Origin: Gammaproteobacteria bacterium
Lineage (GTDB): Bacteria > Pseudomonadota > Gammaproteobacteria > Steroidobacterales > GCA-2729495
Assembly (NCBI GenBank): GCA_014337915.1
Contig: QUBU01000006.1
Span: 1-64,000, forward strand
Direction: 5' to 3'
DNA length: 64,000 nt
Shown: piece by piece, positions 1-8,220 of the stretch
Layout: the number at the start of each line of letters is the position of its first letter
Position numbering within the stretch: position 1 is the first letter of the stretch
Notes under the pieces: model-generated
Told to the model about the DNA's origin: nothing
The model's database searches: none
What the model saw: only the letters and a program-made list of their open reading frames with translations
Program-made: the position numbers and the translations under genes

Positions 1-7
1 ACAATTA

Positions 8-21
8 AGTAAACTGTCCCC
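8..21. repeat. Arm of a dispersed inverted-repeat element (AGTAAACTGTCCCC)
   Basis: These 14 bases match the right arm of the inverted repeat at 54325-54402. They lie just past the stop codon of the 43-1119 gene. The other arm, if present, is outside the window. A short C-rich near-repeat (CTATCTCCCC type) follows to about position 50. From memory, this arm resembles repeats found near REP-associated tyrosine transposases in gammaproteobacteria; that link is recollection and not tested here. Confidence 0.5.
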
Positions 22-42
22 CTATCTCCCCTATCTCCCCCC

Positions 43-1119
43 TTATCTCTTCCCCAGGTAGTGCAGGAATGCAGCAGGCAGGCCGGCCAGGTCCACCGTG
101 TCCAGGTCGGCGGGATAGGGTGCCGAGCTGTAGGTGTTCCAGAACAGCACCCGCTTACCTTCGAGCCGGCCGCTGCGGGCATCGGCCATGAGTCCGGCGA
201 ACGCCTTGCCGGTGTAGGTGCTCTCCAGCTTCACGCCCTGCTCGCGCATCAGCTCGATGGCTTCCAGCGCGCCAGGCGTGGCTTCGGCATAACCTGAACC
301 ATAGAACTCGGGCCGCAGCTCGATGTTGGTCAGCGGCTCGTCGAGCAGCGGGAAGGCGGGATCGCGGGCGTGGATTTCCCGATTGGCTTCCTGCAGCTGC
401 TCGGCGGCGTGTGCGGCCGACGCCGCTCCCGAGGGCACGGCACGCGGCGCGACGATGCGCGTCGCCAGCCCGGCCGCGCGCAACCCGAGCGCCAGGCCGA
501 TCACCGTGCCGAGTGTGCCGCCCGAGACATAGAGGAAGTCCGGCGGCGGATCACCGGCGTCCCGGACCTGCTGCGCGAGTTCGAAGGCGCCGGCGACGAA
601 GCCCACGGCACCGCGCCAGCTGGACCCGCCCCAGGGGATGTCGCAGACGCGTGCGGCTCCGCCGGGATGGCTGTCGCGGATGCGCTCGAAGATCTGCCGC
701 GTCTGGTTGAAGCTGCCGGCGGCATGGACCACTGCACCCGTCTTCAACAGGTAGCGCAGCTTCTGTGCCACCACCGGCGAGGGCGGCTGGTCCACCAGCA
801 CGGCATGCGGCAGCAGCCCGAGGCGCGTAGCGAACACGCTGGTGGCGAGCGCATGGTTGGAGCCCACCGAGCCGTAGGTGACGACGGCATCGCAGCCGCC
901 CGCCAGCGCATCGGGCAGCAGGTACTCCAGCTTGCGGATCTTGTTGCCGCCGTACAGGGGCGAGCTGAGGTCATCGCGTTTCACGGCCAGCCTGCCCAGG
1001 CGCAGCCTGGCGGCGAGTTCCGGCAGTTCCTGCAGCGGCGTCGGCCACTCGCCGAGCACCAGGTACGGCAGCGCCGCCGCGAGCTGCGGATAGTGACGTT
1101 CGAGGCGGTTGCTGCTCAT
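43..1119 (-). CDS. D-cysteine desulfhydrase / ACC deaminase-like PLP enzyme
   Basis: This 358-residue protein belongs to the fold-type II PLP enzymes that include 1-aminocyclopropane-1-carboxylate deaminase and D-cysteine desulfhydrase, which release ammonia and a keto acid. The motif SSPLYGGNKIRKLEYLLPDA at about residues 52-71 holds the expected PLP lysine (about K60). SGGTLGT near residue 200 fits the phosphate-binding loop. Sequence alone does not separate the two activities. It is the last gene of a minus-strand operon, and its ATG overlaps the stop of the CapA-like gene by four bases. A dispersed repeat arm lies directly downstream of its stop. Confidence 0.85.
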   Translation of the reverse strand: MSSNRLERHYPQLAAALPYLVLGEWPTPLQELPELAARLRLGRLAVKRDDLSSPLYGGNKIRKLEYLLPDALAGGCDAVVTYGSVGSNHALATSVFATRLGLLPHAVLVDQPPSPVVAQKLRYLLKTGAVVHAAGSFNQTRQIFERIRDSHPGGAARVCDIPWGGSSWRGAVGFVAGAFELAQQVRDAGDPPPDFLYVSGGTLGTVIGLALGLRAAGLATRIVAPRAVPSGAASAAHAAEQLQEANREIHARDPAFPLLDEPLTNIELRPEFYGSGYAEATPGALEAIELMREQGVKLESTYTGKAFAGLMADARSGRLEGKRVLFWNTYSSAPYPADLDTVDLAGLPAAFLHYLGKR

Positions 1120-2276
1120 GGCGGCGTCCCACAGGCCGGCGCCGCCGTTGCCGGGCGGAAACCGCCGTCGGCGTCGAACAGCAGGCCACCGCCGCGCAGG
1201 TCGGCCTCGGTCATGCTGCGGATCAGGCGCGCGGCCTGCTGGCCGGGATCGAGCCGCAGTCCGTCCGGCCGTTCCTGCAGCACCGAGACGATACGCCCGG
1301 AAACCAGGCGTCCGCCGTCATCGAGCGTGGCCCGCAGGAGCGGCGCGTAGCCTTTGGGGCCGGCGATGCTGATGCCGAACCAGGTGCTGAAATTGCCGAG
1401 GCTGTAGGCGACCAGGTGGCCATTCCAGACCTCGATGGCACGCGGTACATGCGGGCCATGGCCGATGACCAGCGCCGCGCCGGCATCGACCATCGCCCGG
1501 CCGAACGCGACGACGTCGCCGCGATCCTCGCCGAAGAAGTGCTCGGTGCCGAAGGGCAGGTGCGTGGCATCGCCGCCCTCGGCGCCGCCGTGGAAGGAGA
1601 CGATCACCAGGTCGTGGTCTGCCTTGAGTTCCCCGACCAGCGCGCGGGCGCCTGCCAGGTCGTTGAGCGGATGGGAGCCGCTGGTGAAGGAGAAGGCCAC
1701 CAGCGCGATGCGCCGCCCGGCCTGTTCCCAGCTGGCGATGTCGCCGATGCGCCCGGAGTGGCGGATGCCTGCGGCATCCAGCGCCGCCATGCTGGAGCTG
1801 CGGCCGGCCTCGCCGAAATCCCGAGCGTGGTTGTTGGCGAGGCTCATGACATCGAAGCCGGCGTCGGCCAGTGTGCGGGCATAGCGTGCCGGCGAGCGGA
1901 ACAGGAAGCAGACCTTCGGGTCCTGGCACTTCTTCACCGGTTCGCCGCCGTCCATGAGGACGCCCTCGAGATTGCCGAAGGCGATGTCGGCGGCACGCAG
2001 CTCCGGCGCCACGGCGGCCAGCAGGCCGCGGCCGTCATCGGGTGGCAGCCTGTCCTCGGGGAAATCGCTGCCGAGCATGATGTCGCCCACGGCCGCGATG
2101 TCGAGCGTGGTGCAGGCTGGCGCGCCGGGGGCCGGCATCGGTGCCGGCGCCGGTTCGGCAGCCGGTGCCGTTGCCACCGGCTGCGGCGCCGCCGGTGGTG
2201 GCCGGGTCGCGGGCGCACAGGCCGCGAGCAGCGCCGCCATGGCCAGCACGATGATCCGCAGGCCCCTGTCCATCAT
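1116..2276 (-). CDS. CapA/PgsA-family lipoprotein (metallophosphatase-like)
   Basis: The 386-residue protein starts with a lipoprotein signal (MAALLAAC, lipid Cys at about residue 20) and a Pro/Ala-rich linker. It continues with the CapA fold: AVGDIMLGSDFP near residue 65, FGNLEGVL near 100, SLANNHARDFGE near 147, and HGPHVPRAIE near 275. The family is related to calcineurin-like phosphoesterases and was first described in poly-gamma-glutamate synthesis. No capsule genes lie nearby, so that role is not supported here. It overlaps both neighbours by four bases, which indicates translational coupling within the priA operon. It probably sits in the outer membrane or periplasm. Confidence 0.82.
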   Translation of the reverse strand: MMDRGLRIIVLAMAALLAACAPATRPPPAAPQPVATAPAAEPAPAPMPAPGAPACTTLDIAAVGDIMLGSDFPEDRLPPDDGRGLLAAVAPELRAADIAFGNLEGVLMDGGEPVKKCQDPKVCFLFRSPARYARTLADAGFDVMSLANNHARDFGEAGRSSSMAALDAAGIRHSGRIGDIASWEQAGRRIALVAFSFTSGSHPLNDLAGARALVGELKADHDLVIVSFHGGAEGGDATHLPFGTEHFFGEDRGDVVAFGRAMVDAGAALVIGHGPHVPRAIEVWNGHLVAYSLGNFSTWFGISIAGPKGYAPLLRATLDDGGRLVSGRIVSVLQERPDGLRLDPGQQAARLIRSMTEADLRGGGLLFDADGGFRPATAAPACGTPP

Positions 2277-2854
2277 TCACCCACCCGGATGACCAGCACG
2301 TCGATCTTCGCTTCGCGTAGCCGCTGGCGCGTGCGATTGAGTTCGCTGAGGTCGTCGATGGGCCCGATGCGCACGCGGTGGTAGGGCTTCTCGTCCACCG
2401 TGATCTTCTGGATCTGCGAGCGGACGCCGAGCAGTGCCAGCCGCGCCTTCACCTTGTCGGCCTCGGCGAAGCTGCCGTAGGAGCCCGCCTGAAGCACATA
2501 GGCACCGGGCACGTCCACCGGTGCGGGGGTGCTGTCGCGGCGCACCTCGCGATCCTGCTCCGGGACCACGACCTCGAAATTCGGCAGCATCTCGTAGAAC
2601 TCAAAGCGTTTCTCCGGCGGCGCCGTTGATGCCCTGGGCTTCGGTGCCGGCCGGGGCCGCTCCGTGGCGGCCTGGGCAGCCTGCGCCCTTGCAGCCGCCT
2701 GCGTGGCCAGGCGCTCGCGCACGTAGTACAGCGCTGCCACCGCAGCCGCGCCCAGCGCGAGGCCGGAGAGCACCAGCACCCAGGCGGGCGTACCGCTGCG
2801 GCCACGGCTGCCGCCGGCACGACGCCGGTTCTGGCGCGCGGCCATGGTCAGCAC
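2273..2854 (-). CDS. SPOR-domain membrane protein (FtsN/DedD type)
   Basis: This 193-residue protein has a basic N-terminus, one membrane segment at about residues 26-46, an Ala/Pro-rich linker and a C-terminal SPOR domain from about residue 118 (YVLQAGSYGSFAEADKVKARL). SPOR domains bind denuded glycan strands at the septum, so a role at the division site is likely. The place next to argS and priA matches the Pseudomonas order priA-argS-SPOR-hslVU, although hslVU here lies 52 kb away. It is too short and divergent to be called FtsN with certainty. Confidence 0.8.
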   Translation of the reverse strand: MLTMAARQNRRRAGGSRGRSGTPAWVLVLSGLALGAAAVAALYYVRERLATQAAARAQAAQAATERPRPAPKPRASTAPPEKRFEFYEMLPNFEVVVPEQDREVRRDSTPAPVDVPGAYVLQAGSYGSFAEADKVKARLALLGVRSQIQKITVDEKPYHRVRIGPIDDLSELNRTRQRLREAKIDVLVIRVGE

Positions 2855-2867
2855 GACTCCCCGCCGC

Positions 2868-4628
2868 TCACATGGTCTCCAGCGGCTGGATGCCGAGCAG
2901 CCCCAGGCCAGTGGCGAGCACGGCCCGGCAGGCGGCCACCAGCGCCAGGCGCGCGCGTGTGGTCAGCGGATCCGCCGGATCGATGACGGTGCAGTTGTTG
3001 TAGAAGACGTTGTAGGCGCTGGCGAGTTCGTGCAGGTAGCGCGCCACCTCATGCGGTTCGCGCAGCGTCGCGGCCCGCTCCACGGCCGGGCCGAAGCCGC
3101 GCAGGGCGAGCAGCAGCGACCACTCCTCGTCGGCCAGGCTGGCTGGCATCTCCGGCACCGTGGCATCCGGTGCTGCCAGGCCCTGGGCGGCGGCGCGGCG
3201 AAAAATGCCGCACATCCGCGCGTGCGAATACTGCAGGTAGGGCCCGGTATTGCCCTCGAACTGCAGCACCGTGTCCCAGTCGAAGGTCACGTCGGAGAGG
3301 CGCCGGGCGGAGACGTCGAAGTACAGCAGCGCTGCCTGGCCGACCGCCTCGCTGACCGCATCGAGCTCACCATTTCCGAGCGCCGGAAAAGCGCGCGGGT
3401 TGGCGGCAGACTTCTCCTCGCGGATGCGCCGTGCCCGGTCGCGCGCCTCGTCGAGCACGGCCTCCAGCCAGACGGCCTCGCCCTTGCGGGTGGACATGCC
3501 GCGTACATAGCCGAAGCTGACGTTCTCGCAGTGGGCCGGCCAGCGGTGCTCCCAGCCCTCGGCCTCGGCGAGCCGCGTCAGGGCGGCAAACACCTGGGCG
3601 AAGTGGTCCTCCTGGCGCGAGACGACATAGATGTTGGCGGCGAAGCCGTAGCGCTGCCAGCGGTCCAGTGCCTCGGCGCAGTCGCGGGCCGCATACGTGG
3701 AAGCGCCATCGGACTTGCGCAGCATCAGCGGTGCGATCTCGCGGCCGATCACCGCGCTCACCTGCACCACCAGCGCGCCCTGGGACTGCTCGGCGACACC
3801 GGCGCGCAGGAAACGCTCGATCGTCGCCTCCACCAGCGGGTTCACCGCCGCTTCGCCGGCGTAGCTGTCGAAGCTGATGCCGAGCCTCTGGTAGGTCTTC
3901 ATGAATCCCGCCAGCGACAGCTCGCGGAACTGCTGCCAGAGACTGGTGATCTCCGGGTCACCCTGCTCCAGGCGCAGGAACAGCAGCCGCGCCTGCTCGC
4001 GCACCCCGGGATCGGTCTCGCTCTCGCGATAGGCGCGCACGTAGAGTTCCACCAGGTAGTCGATGGCGCGTTCGCGCAGCAGCGCGATCTCGCCCCACTT
4101 CTGCCAGGCGTAGATGACGAAGCCGAACTGGGTGCCCCAGTCGCCGATGTAGTTCCTGCGAACCACGCGGTACCCGAGGAAGGCGAAGATCCGCGCCAGG
4201 TCGGCACCGAGGTTCGTGGAGCGCAGGTGGCCGAAGTGGAACGGCTTGGCGATGTTCGGCGCCGAGAAGTCCAGCACCACCACCTGGCCGCCGCCGAGGT
4301 CGCGTCGGCCTGGGCCCTGCGGATCGGCGAGCACGGCAGCGAGTACGCGCCGCGCTGCCTCGGGGCGTTGCAGGAAGAAGTTGACGTAGGGACCCTGTGC
4401 CACCGCCTTCGCCACCAGCGCATCGGCTTGCAGCCGGGCGGCGAGGTCCGCGGCGATTTTCGGCGGCGGCGCGCGCAGCGCCCTGGCCAGCTGGAAGCAG
4501 GGGAACGCGAAGTCGCCCATGGCCAGGCCCGGCGGTGCCGTCAGCATCCGGGCGACCTCCTCGGCGCGTTCCGGGGCGTACTCCAGCGCGGCGCAGAGCG
4601 CCTGCGCGATGTGGGTGGCGATGGGCAT
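2868..4628 (-). CDS. argS: Arginyl-tRNA synthetase
   Basis: A 586-residue class I aminoacyl-tRNA synthetase that charges tRNA-Arg. The N-terminal Add-1-type domain is followed by the HIGH-type signature APNIAKPFHFGHLRSTNLGA at about residues 129-148. The arginine-specific STRKG loop is near residue 380 and stands in for KMSKS. The C-terminal DALR-type anticodon domain ends with GLLGIQPLETM. Length is normal for the family. It follows priA after 39 bases on the same strand and precedes the SPOR gene, so it is probably cotranscribed. Confidence 0.97.
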   Translation of the reverse strand: MPIATHIAQALCAALEYAPERAEEVARMLTAPPGLAMGDFAFPCFQLARALRAPPPKIAADLAARLQADALVAKAVAQGPYVNFFLQRPEAARRVLAAVLADPQGPGRRDLGGGQVVVLDFSAPNIAKPFHFGHLRSTNLGADLARIFAFLGYRVVRRNYIGDWGTQFGFVIYAWQKWGEIALLRERAIDYLVELYVRAYRESETDPGVREQARLLFLRLEQGDPEITSLWQQFRELSLAGFMKTYQRLGISFDSYAGEAAVNPLVEATIERFLRAGVAEQSQGALVVQVSAVIGREIAPLMLRKSDGASTYAARDCAEALDRWQRYGFAANIYVVSRQEDHFAQVFAALTRLAEAEGWEHRWPAHCENVSFGYVRGMSTRKGEAVWLEAVLDEARDRARRIREEKSAANPRAFPALGNGELDAVSEAVGQAALLYFDVSARRLSDVTFDWDTVLQFEGNTGPYLQYSHARMCGIFRRAAAQGLAAPDATVPEMPASLADEEWSLLLALRGFGPAVERAATLREPHEVARYLHELASAYNVFYNNCTVIDPADPLTTRARLALVAACRAVLATGLGLLGIQPLETM

Positions 4629-4667
4629 GGGGCGGATTCTAGCGATGCACGCCGCGGAATTCAGGCG

Positions 4668-6866
4668 TCAGAAGAGATCCACCGGGTCAACGTCCAGCGA
4701 CCAGCGCGTGCGGCCTGCCTCGGGCAGCGCGGCGACCCGTTCGCGCCAGGCGGCGAGGAACTGCTGCAGCCGGCTGCGGCTGGCCGCTTCCACCAGGATC
4801 TGGGCACGGTAACGGCCGGCGCGACGCTCCATCGGTGCAGGCGCCGGGCCGAGCAGGCGCAGGTCCCTGGTGTCACAGTCCTCCCCGGCGGCCCGCGCGC
4901 GGCCAAGGAAGGCGAGCGCCGGTTCGCGTGTCACGGCTTCAGCGCGCAGCATGGCGAGAAAACTGAACGGCGGCCAGCCGGCGGCACGGCGCTCCGCCAG
5001 TGCGTCTTCCGCGAAGCGTTCATAGCCCTCGCGCACCAGGACCTGCAGCAGCGGGTGGTCGGGGAACAGCGTCTGGATGTAGACCTCGCCCGGGCGGTCG
5101 GCCCGGCCGGCGCGGCCGGAAACCTGCACGAAGGTCTGTGCGAGCTTTTCCGCGGCGCGGAAGTCGGTGCCGAACAGCCCCTGGTCGGCGTCGATGATGC
5201 CGACCAGCGTGACGCCCGGGAAGTCGTGGCCCTTGGTCAGCATCTGGGTACCGAGCAGGATGCGCGCGCGACCGCTGGCGACCTCGTCGAGCCGCTGCGC
5301 GATGCCGTCGCGGCCGCGGGTGCTGTCGCGGTCCAGCCGCACCAGCGGCTGGCCGCTGAACAGTTCGCCGAGTGCTGCTTCGAGCCTCTCGGTGCCCTGG
5401 CCCACCGCGAACAGTTCGCCGCCACAGGCAGCGCAGCGTTCCGGTACCGGGCGGCTGGCGCCGCAGTGGTGGCAGCTGATGCGCCGCTCGCGCCGGTGCA
5501 GGACCATGCGGGCATCGCAGCGCCCGCATTCGACGCACTGGCCGCAGCCGGGGCACATGAGCGTCGGCGCGTAGCCGCGGCGGTTGAGGTAGAGCAGCAC
5601 CTGGCCGCCGGCGTCGAGATGGCGCCCGATGGCGGCGACCAGCGGTTGCGCCAGCCCGTCGGTGGCCACATGCCGGCGCAGGTCCACGAAATGCACGCTG
5701 GGGTGGCCGGCCGTGCCGGTGCGTTCCGGCAGCCGCAGCCGCTGGTAGCGGCCGGCCACGGCGTTCGCCAGGCTCTCCAGCGAGGGTGTGGCCGAGCCGA
5801 GCACCACGGGCACGCCGAGCTGTCGAGCGCGCCACACCGCGATGTCGCGCGCCGAGTAGCGGAAGCCGTCCTGCTGCTTGAAGGAGCCGTCATGCTCCTC
5901 GTCGACCACGATCAGGCCGGGCCGCGCCAGGGGCGTGAATACGGCTGAGCGGGTGCCGATGATGATGCCCGCCTGGCCAGCCCTTGCACGCTGCCAGGCC
6001 TGCAGCCGCTGCAGGTCGGTCAGCCCCGAGTGCAGCACCACGCTGCCGGCGTCCGGGAAGCGGCGGCGGAACCGCGCCACGAGCTGCGGTGTCAGGCCGA
6101 TCTCGGGCACCAGCACCAGGCTCTGCCGGCCGGCGGCCAGTTGCCCGGCAATGCAGCGCAGGTAGACCTCGGTCTTGCCGCTGCCGGTCACGCCCTGCAA
6201 CAGGAAGGGCCGGAAGCCATCGGCCGCGGTGATGGACGCCACCGCCTCGGCCTGGGCTGGCGTGGGCATGGGGGCTGGCTCGGCGGCGGCAGCGGCATCG
6301 CGTTCCCAGGCGTCATGGCGCCGGCGCCGGGCCCAGCCGCGGCGCTCGAGTTCGCGGGCAGCAGGCTGCCAGCGGGCTGCGACCGTGGCCAGGGCGTCGG
6401 CATCGAGGCCATCCGCAGCGGCGGCGAGGGCGGCGAGCAGGCGTGACTGGACCGGTGCTCGTGCTGCCGCGCCCGTCTCCTGCGCGCTGCGGCCCGCCGG
6501 CGTGAGTTGCCAGACCAGCCGGCCGGTGTCGGCATCGCGCCCATGGCGCAGCAGGCGCGGCATTGCCGTGGCACAGACTTCGCCGGGAGGATGCTGGTAG
6601 TAACCGGATGCCCAGTCGAGCAGCGCCAGCAGCGGCGCATCGAGCAGCGGTTCGGGATCGAGCACTTCGAGGGCGCGGCGCAGGCGGCTGGCTGGCAGCG
6701 TGGACTGGCCTGCCGTAGCCAGCACTACGCCCACGCGCTTGCCGTTGCGGAAGGGCACCCGCAGCCGCTGCCCGGGCTGCGGCGAGGTACCGGCTGGGGC
6801 CAGGTAATCGAAGGTGCCCATGACGGGTGCGTCGATGGCGACCTTGAGGATGGCGTCGCCGCTCAA
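4668..6866 (-). CDS. priA: Primosomal protein N' (PriA helicase)
   Basis: PriA is the 3'-5' DNA helicase that restarts stalled replication forks. Visible features are the N-terminal DNA-binding domain (FDYLAPAG), Walker A in QGVTGSGKTEVYLR, DEEHDGSFKQQ, and eight zinc-binding cysteines in CPGCGQCVECGRC and CHHCG...CAACGG. The open frame runs to an ATG at 6977. I prefer the TTG at 6866, because GGAGG sits five bases before it, it gives 732 residues (the E. coli length), and the upstream 37 residues look like translated intergenic DNA. It is the first gene of the operon with argS and the genes below it. Confidence 0.95.
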   Translation of the reverse strand: MSGDAILKVAIDAPVMGTFDYLAPAGTSPQPGQRLRVPFRNGKRVGVVLATAGQSTLPASRLRRALEVLDPEPLLDAPLLALLDWASGYYQHPPGEVCATAMPRLLRHGRDADTGRLVWQLTPAGRSAQETGAAARAPVQSRLLAALAAAADGLDADALATVAARWQPAARELERRGWARRRRHDAWERDAAAAAEPAPMPTPAQAEAVASITAADGFRPFLLQGVTGSGKTEVYLRCIAGQLAAGRQSLVLVPEIGLTPQLVARFRRRFPDAGSVVLHSGLTDLQRLQAWQRARAGQAGIIIGTRSAVFTPLARPGLIVVDEEHDGSFKQQDGFRYSARDIAVWRARQLGVPVVLGSATPSLESLANAVAGRYQRLRLPERTGTAGHPSVHFVDLRRHVATDGLAQPLVAAIGRHLDAGGQVLLYLNRRGYAPTLMCPGCGQCVECGRCDARMVLHRRERRISCHHCGASRPVPERCAACGGELFAVGQGTERLEAALGELFSGQPLVRLDRDSTRGRDGIAQRLDEVASGRARILLGTQMLTKGHDFPGVTLVGIIDADQGLFGTDFRAAEKLAQTFVQVSGRAGRADRPGEVYIQTLFPDHPLLQVLVREGYERFAEDALAERRAAGWPPFSFLAMLRAEAVTREPALAFLGRARAAGEDCDTRDLRLLGPAPAPMERRAGRYRAQILVEAASRSRLQQFLAAWRERVAALPEAGRTRWSLDVDPVDLF

Positions 6867-6904
6867 GCCGGCCTCCGGGACAGGGTTTCGGCGCGCTGCG
6901 TCAT

Positions 6905-7106
6905 TTATCCACAATTCCGGTGGATAAGTCTGTGGACGGCCGGCGGCTATGCGCCCGCAGGCCGCAGCACAGGCCACTTATGACAAGCTGGCTATTTTTT
7001 GTCCTTTGCAATTTTTTCTTTCTTTATCAAATTCTTGGCAGAGTATTCTGCCGTGCGACGCGCGTTCCCGGCGTAACGGTGCGTTTCCCTTGCGCGGTGT
7101 GGACAA
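6905..7106. other. DnaA-box cluster with AT-rich tract (origin-like or DnaA-regulated region)
   Basis: A perfect DnaA box TTATCCACA lies at 6905-6913. An inverted 8/9 box (GGTGGATAA) at 6919-6927 forms a dyad with it around seven bases. A further 8/9 box (TGTGGACAA) is at 7098-7106, and a weak one starts at 6931. Between them, 6991-7050 is strongly T/A-rich in an otherwise high-GC genome. The region separates priA from the divergent sigma factor gene. Either an unwinding-type origin element or DnaA control of priA would fit. No dnaA or dnaN is in the window. Confidence 0.45.
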
Positions 7107-7142
7107 CAGCCGCCAATCCAGCCTCCTGCCGTCGTCAACCCA

Positions 7143-7170
7143 TTGGCGGGACGGGCGTTCTTCCTATGCT
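7143..7170 (+). promoter_or_regulatory. Candidate sigma70-like promoter for the sigma factor operon
   Basis: TTGGCG at 7143-7148 and TATGCT at 7165-7170 are separated by 16 bases. Transcription would begin near 7177, upstream of the AAGGAG at 7234-7239. This supports a translation start well downstream of the first ATG of the open frame. The match is moderate. Confidence 0.35.
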
Positions 7171-7245
7171 ATGCGCAATTCCAGCACCATGCCGGCCGGG
7201 GCCTTGCTCGGGGCGGGGCCGGATCTTCCAGCGAAGGAGAACGTT

Positions 7246-7785
7246 CTGACAGAGCGGGCCGCGATGGAGCGGTTCCTTGCGGGCGTGGAAAGGCGGGCGT
7301 TCCAGGTCGCGCGCTTTGCGGTGCGCGACAGCGATGATGCACTCGACATCGTCCAGGACGCCATGCTGCGGCTGGTGCGCGGCTACGCCCGTGCGCCGGA
7401 AGCCGAATGGCAGCCGCTGTTCTTCCGCATCCTCAGGAATCGTATTCTGGATCACCAGCGGCGTGGCAGCGTGCGCCGGCGCGTGCTCGCCTGGTTTTCC
7501 GCTGACGGTGAGGACGACGAGTTCGACCCGATCGCCGCGGCGCCCGGCCCGGCCGTGGACGCGCCGGACGAACGCGTCGCCCTGGCCGATGCCATGCAGG
7601 CGCTCGAGGCCGCGGTGAGCCGCCTCCCGGGCCGCCAGCAGCAGGCGTTCCTGTTGCGGACGCTGGAGGGCCTCGATGTGGCGGCCACCGCGCTTGCGAT
7701 GGGCTGTTCCGAGGGCAGCGTCAAGACACACTACTCGCGGGCGGTGCACAGCCTGCGGGCCGAACTGGGGGAGCACTGGCCATGA
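7246..7785 (+). CDS. ECF-like RNA polymerase sigma factor
   Basis: The product is a sigma70-family factor of about 179 residues. It has region 2 (AVRDSDDALDIVQDAMLRLV), the PLFFRILRNRILDHQRR segment, and a region 4 helix-turn-helix (LPGRQQQAFLLRTLEGLDVAATALAMGCSEGSVKTH). The start is uncertain. An in-frame CTG at 7246 has AAGGAG six bases upstream and gives the expected short N-terminus before AAMERFLAGVERRAF. ATGs at 7189 and 7264 are alternatives, and the frame stays open to 6949. The stop overlaps the DUF3619 gene by four bases. That partner is the likely anti-sigma protein. Confidence 0.88.
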   Translation: MTERAAMERFLAGVERRAFQVARFAVRDSDDALDIVQDAMLRLVRGYARAPEAEWQPLFFRILRNRILDHQRRGSVRRRVLAWFSADGEDDEFDPIAAAPGPAVDAPDERVALADAMQALEAAVSRLPGRQQQAFLLRTLEGLDVAATALAMGCSEGSVKTHYSRAVHSLRAELGEHWP

Positions 7786-8216
7786 ACAGTGAACAGGAAG
7801 CGCGCCAGCAGCAGCGCTTTGAGCAGGCTGCCGGCCGGTTGCTGCGCCAGGCTGGCGAGGAACTGGACGCCGCCACGCTGTCGCGGCTGAACCGGGCGCG
7901 CCAGCGGGCGCTCGGGGAGTACGACCGCGCACGACACCGGCCGCTGGGCTTCGGCGGTGGCTGGCAGGCCGCGGTGGCGGCAGCGGCGGTCGCCGTGGTG
8001 GCCGTGGCGCTGTGGACCAGCCGCTCCCCGACGCCGGCCATTCCCGAGCCGACCGCCGCGGTCCAGGTGCCGGCCGATGTCCCGCATCCGGAGCAGGCGG
8101 CGGACCTGGAAGCCGTATTCACCAGCGACAATCTCGAGCTGATCGAGAACCTCGAATTCTACGAGTGGCTGGGATCCGCCAACGGCGCCACGCCGGACAC
8201 GGACCTGACCAGTTGA
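7782..8216 (+). CDS. DUF3619-type single-pass membrane protein, likely sigma-factor partner
   Basis: The 144-residue protein has a charged cytoplasmic N-terminus (about residues 1-58), one membrane helix at about 59-80 (AAVAAAAVAVVAVALW), and a short acidic periplasmic tail with LELIENLEFYEWL. The arrangement sigma factor, DUF3619, DUF3106 recurs in Pseudomonas and relatives. The topology and the four-base overlap with the sigma gene suggest an anti-sigma role. That is inference; no zinc-finger anti-sigma motif is visible. Confidence 0.75.
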   Translation: MNSEQEARQQQRFEQAAGRLLRQAGEELDAATLSRLNRARQRALGEYDRARHRPLGFGGGWQAAVAAAAVAVVAVALWTSRSPTPAIPEPTAAVQVPADVPHPEQAADLEAVFTSDNLELIENLEFYEWLGSANGATPDTDLTS

Positions 8217-8220
8217 GCCC

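Noticed and set aside
20-50. C-rich near-repeats at the left edge as a possible CRISPR
   Set aside because: Units of about ten bases without spacers; no CRISPR architecture or cas gene anywhere in the window.
2844-5948. Long open frame of 1034 codons on the plus strand
   Set aside because: It lies antisense to argS and priA, whose proteins are certain. The translation is low-complexity and rich in His, Arg, Gln and Ala. High-GC codon bias opens such frames.
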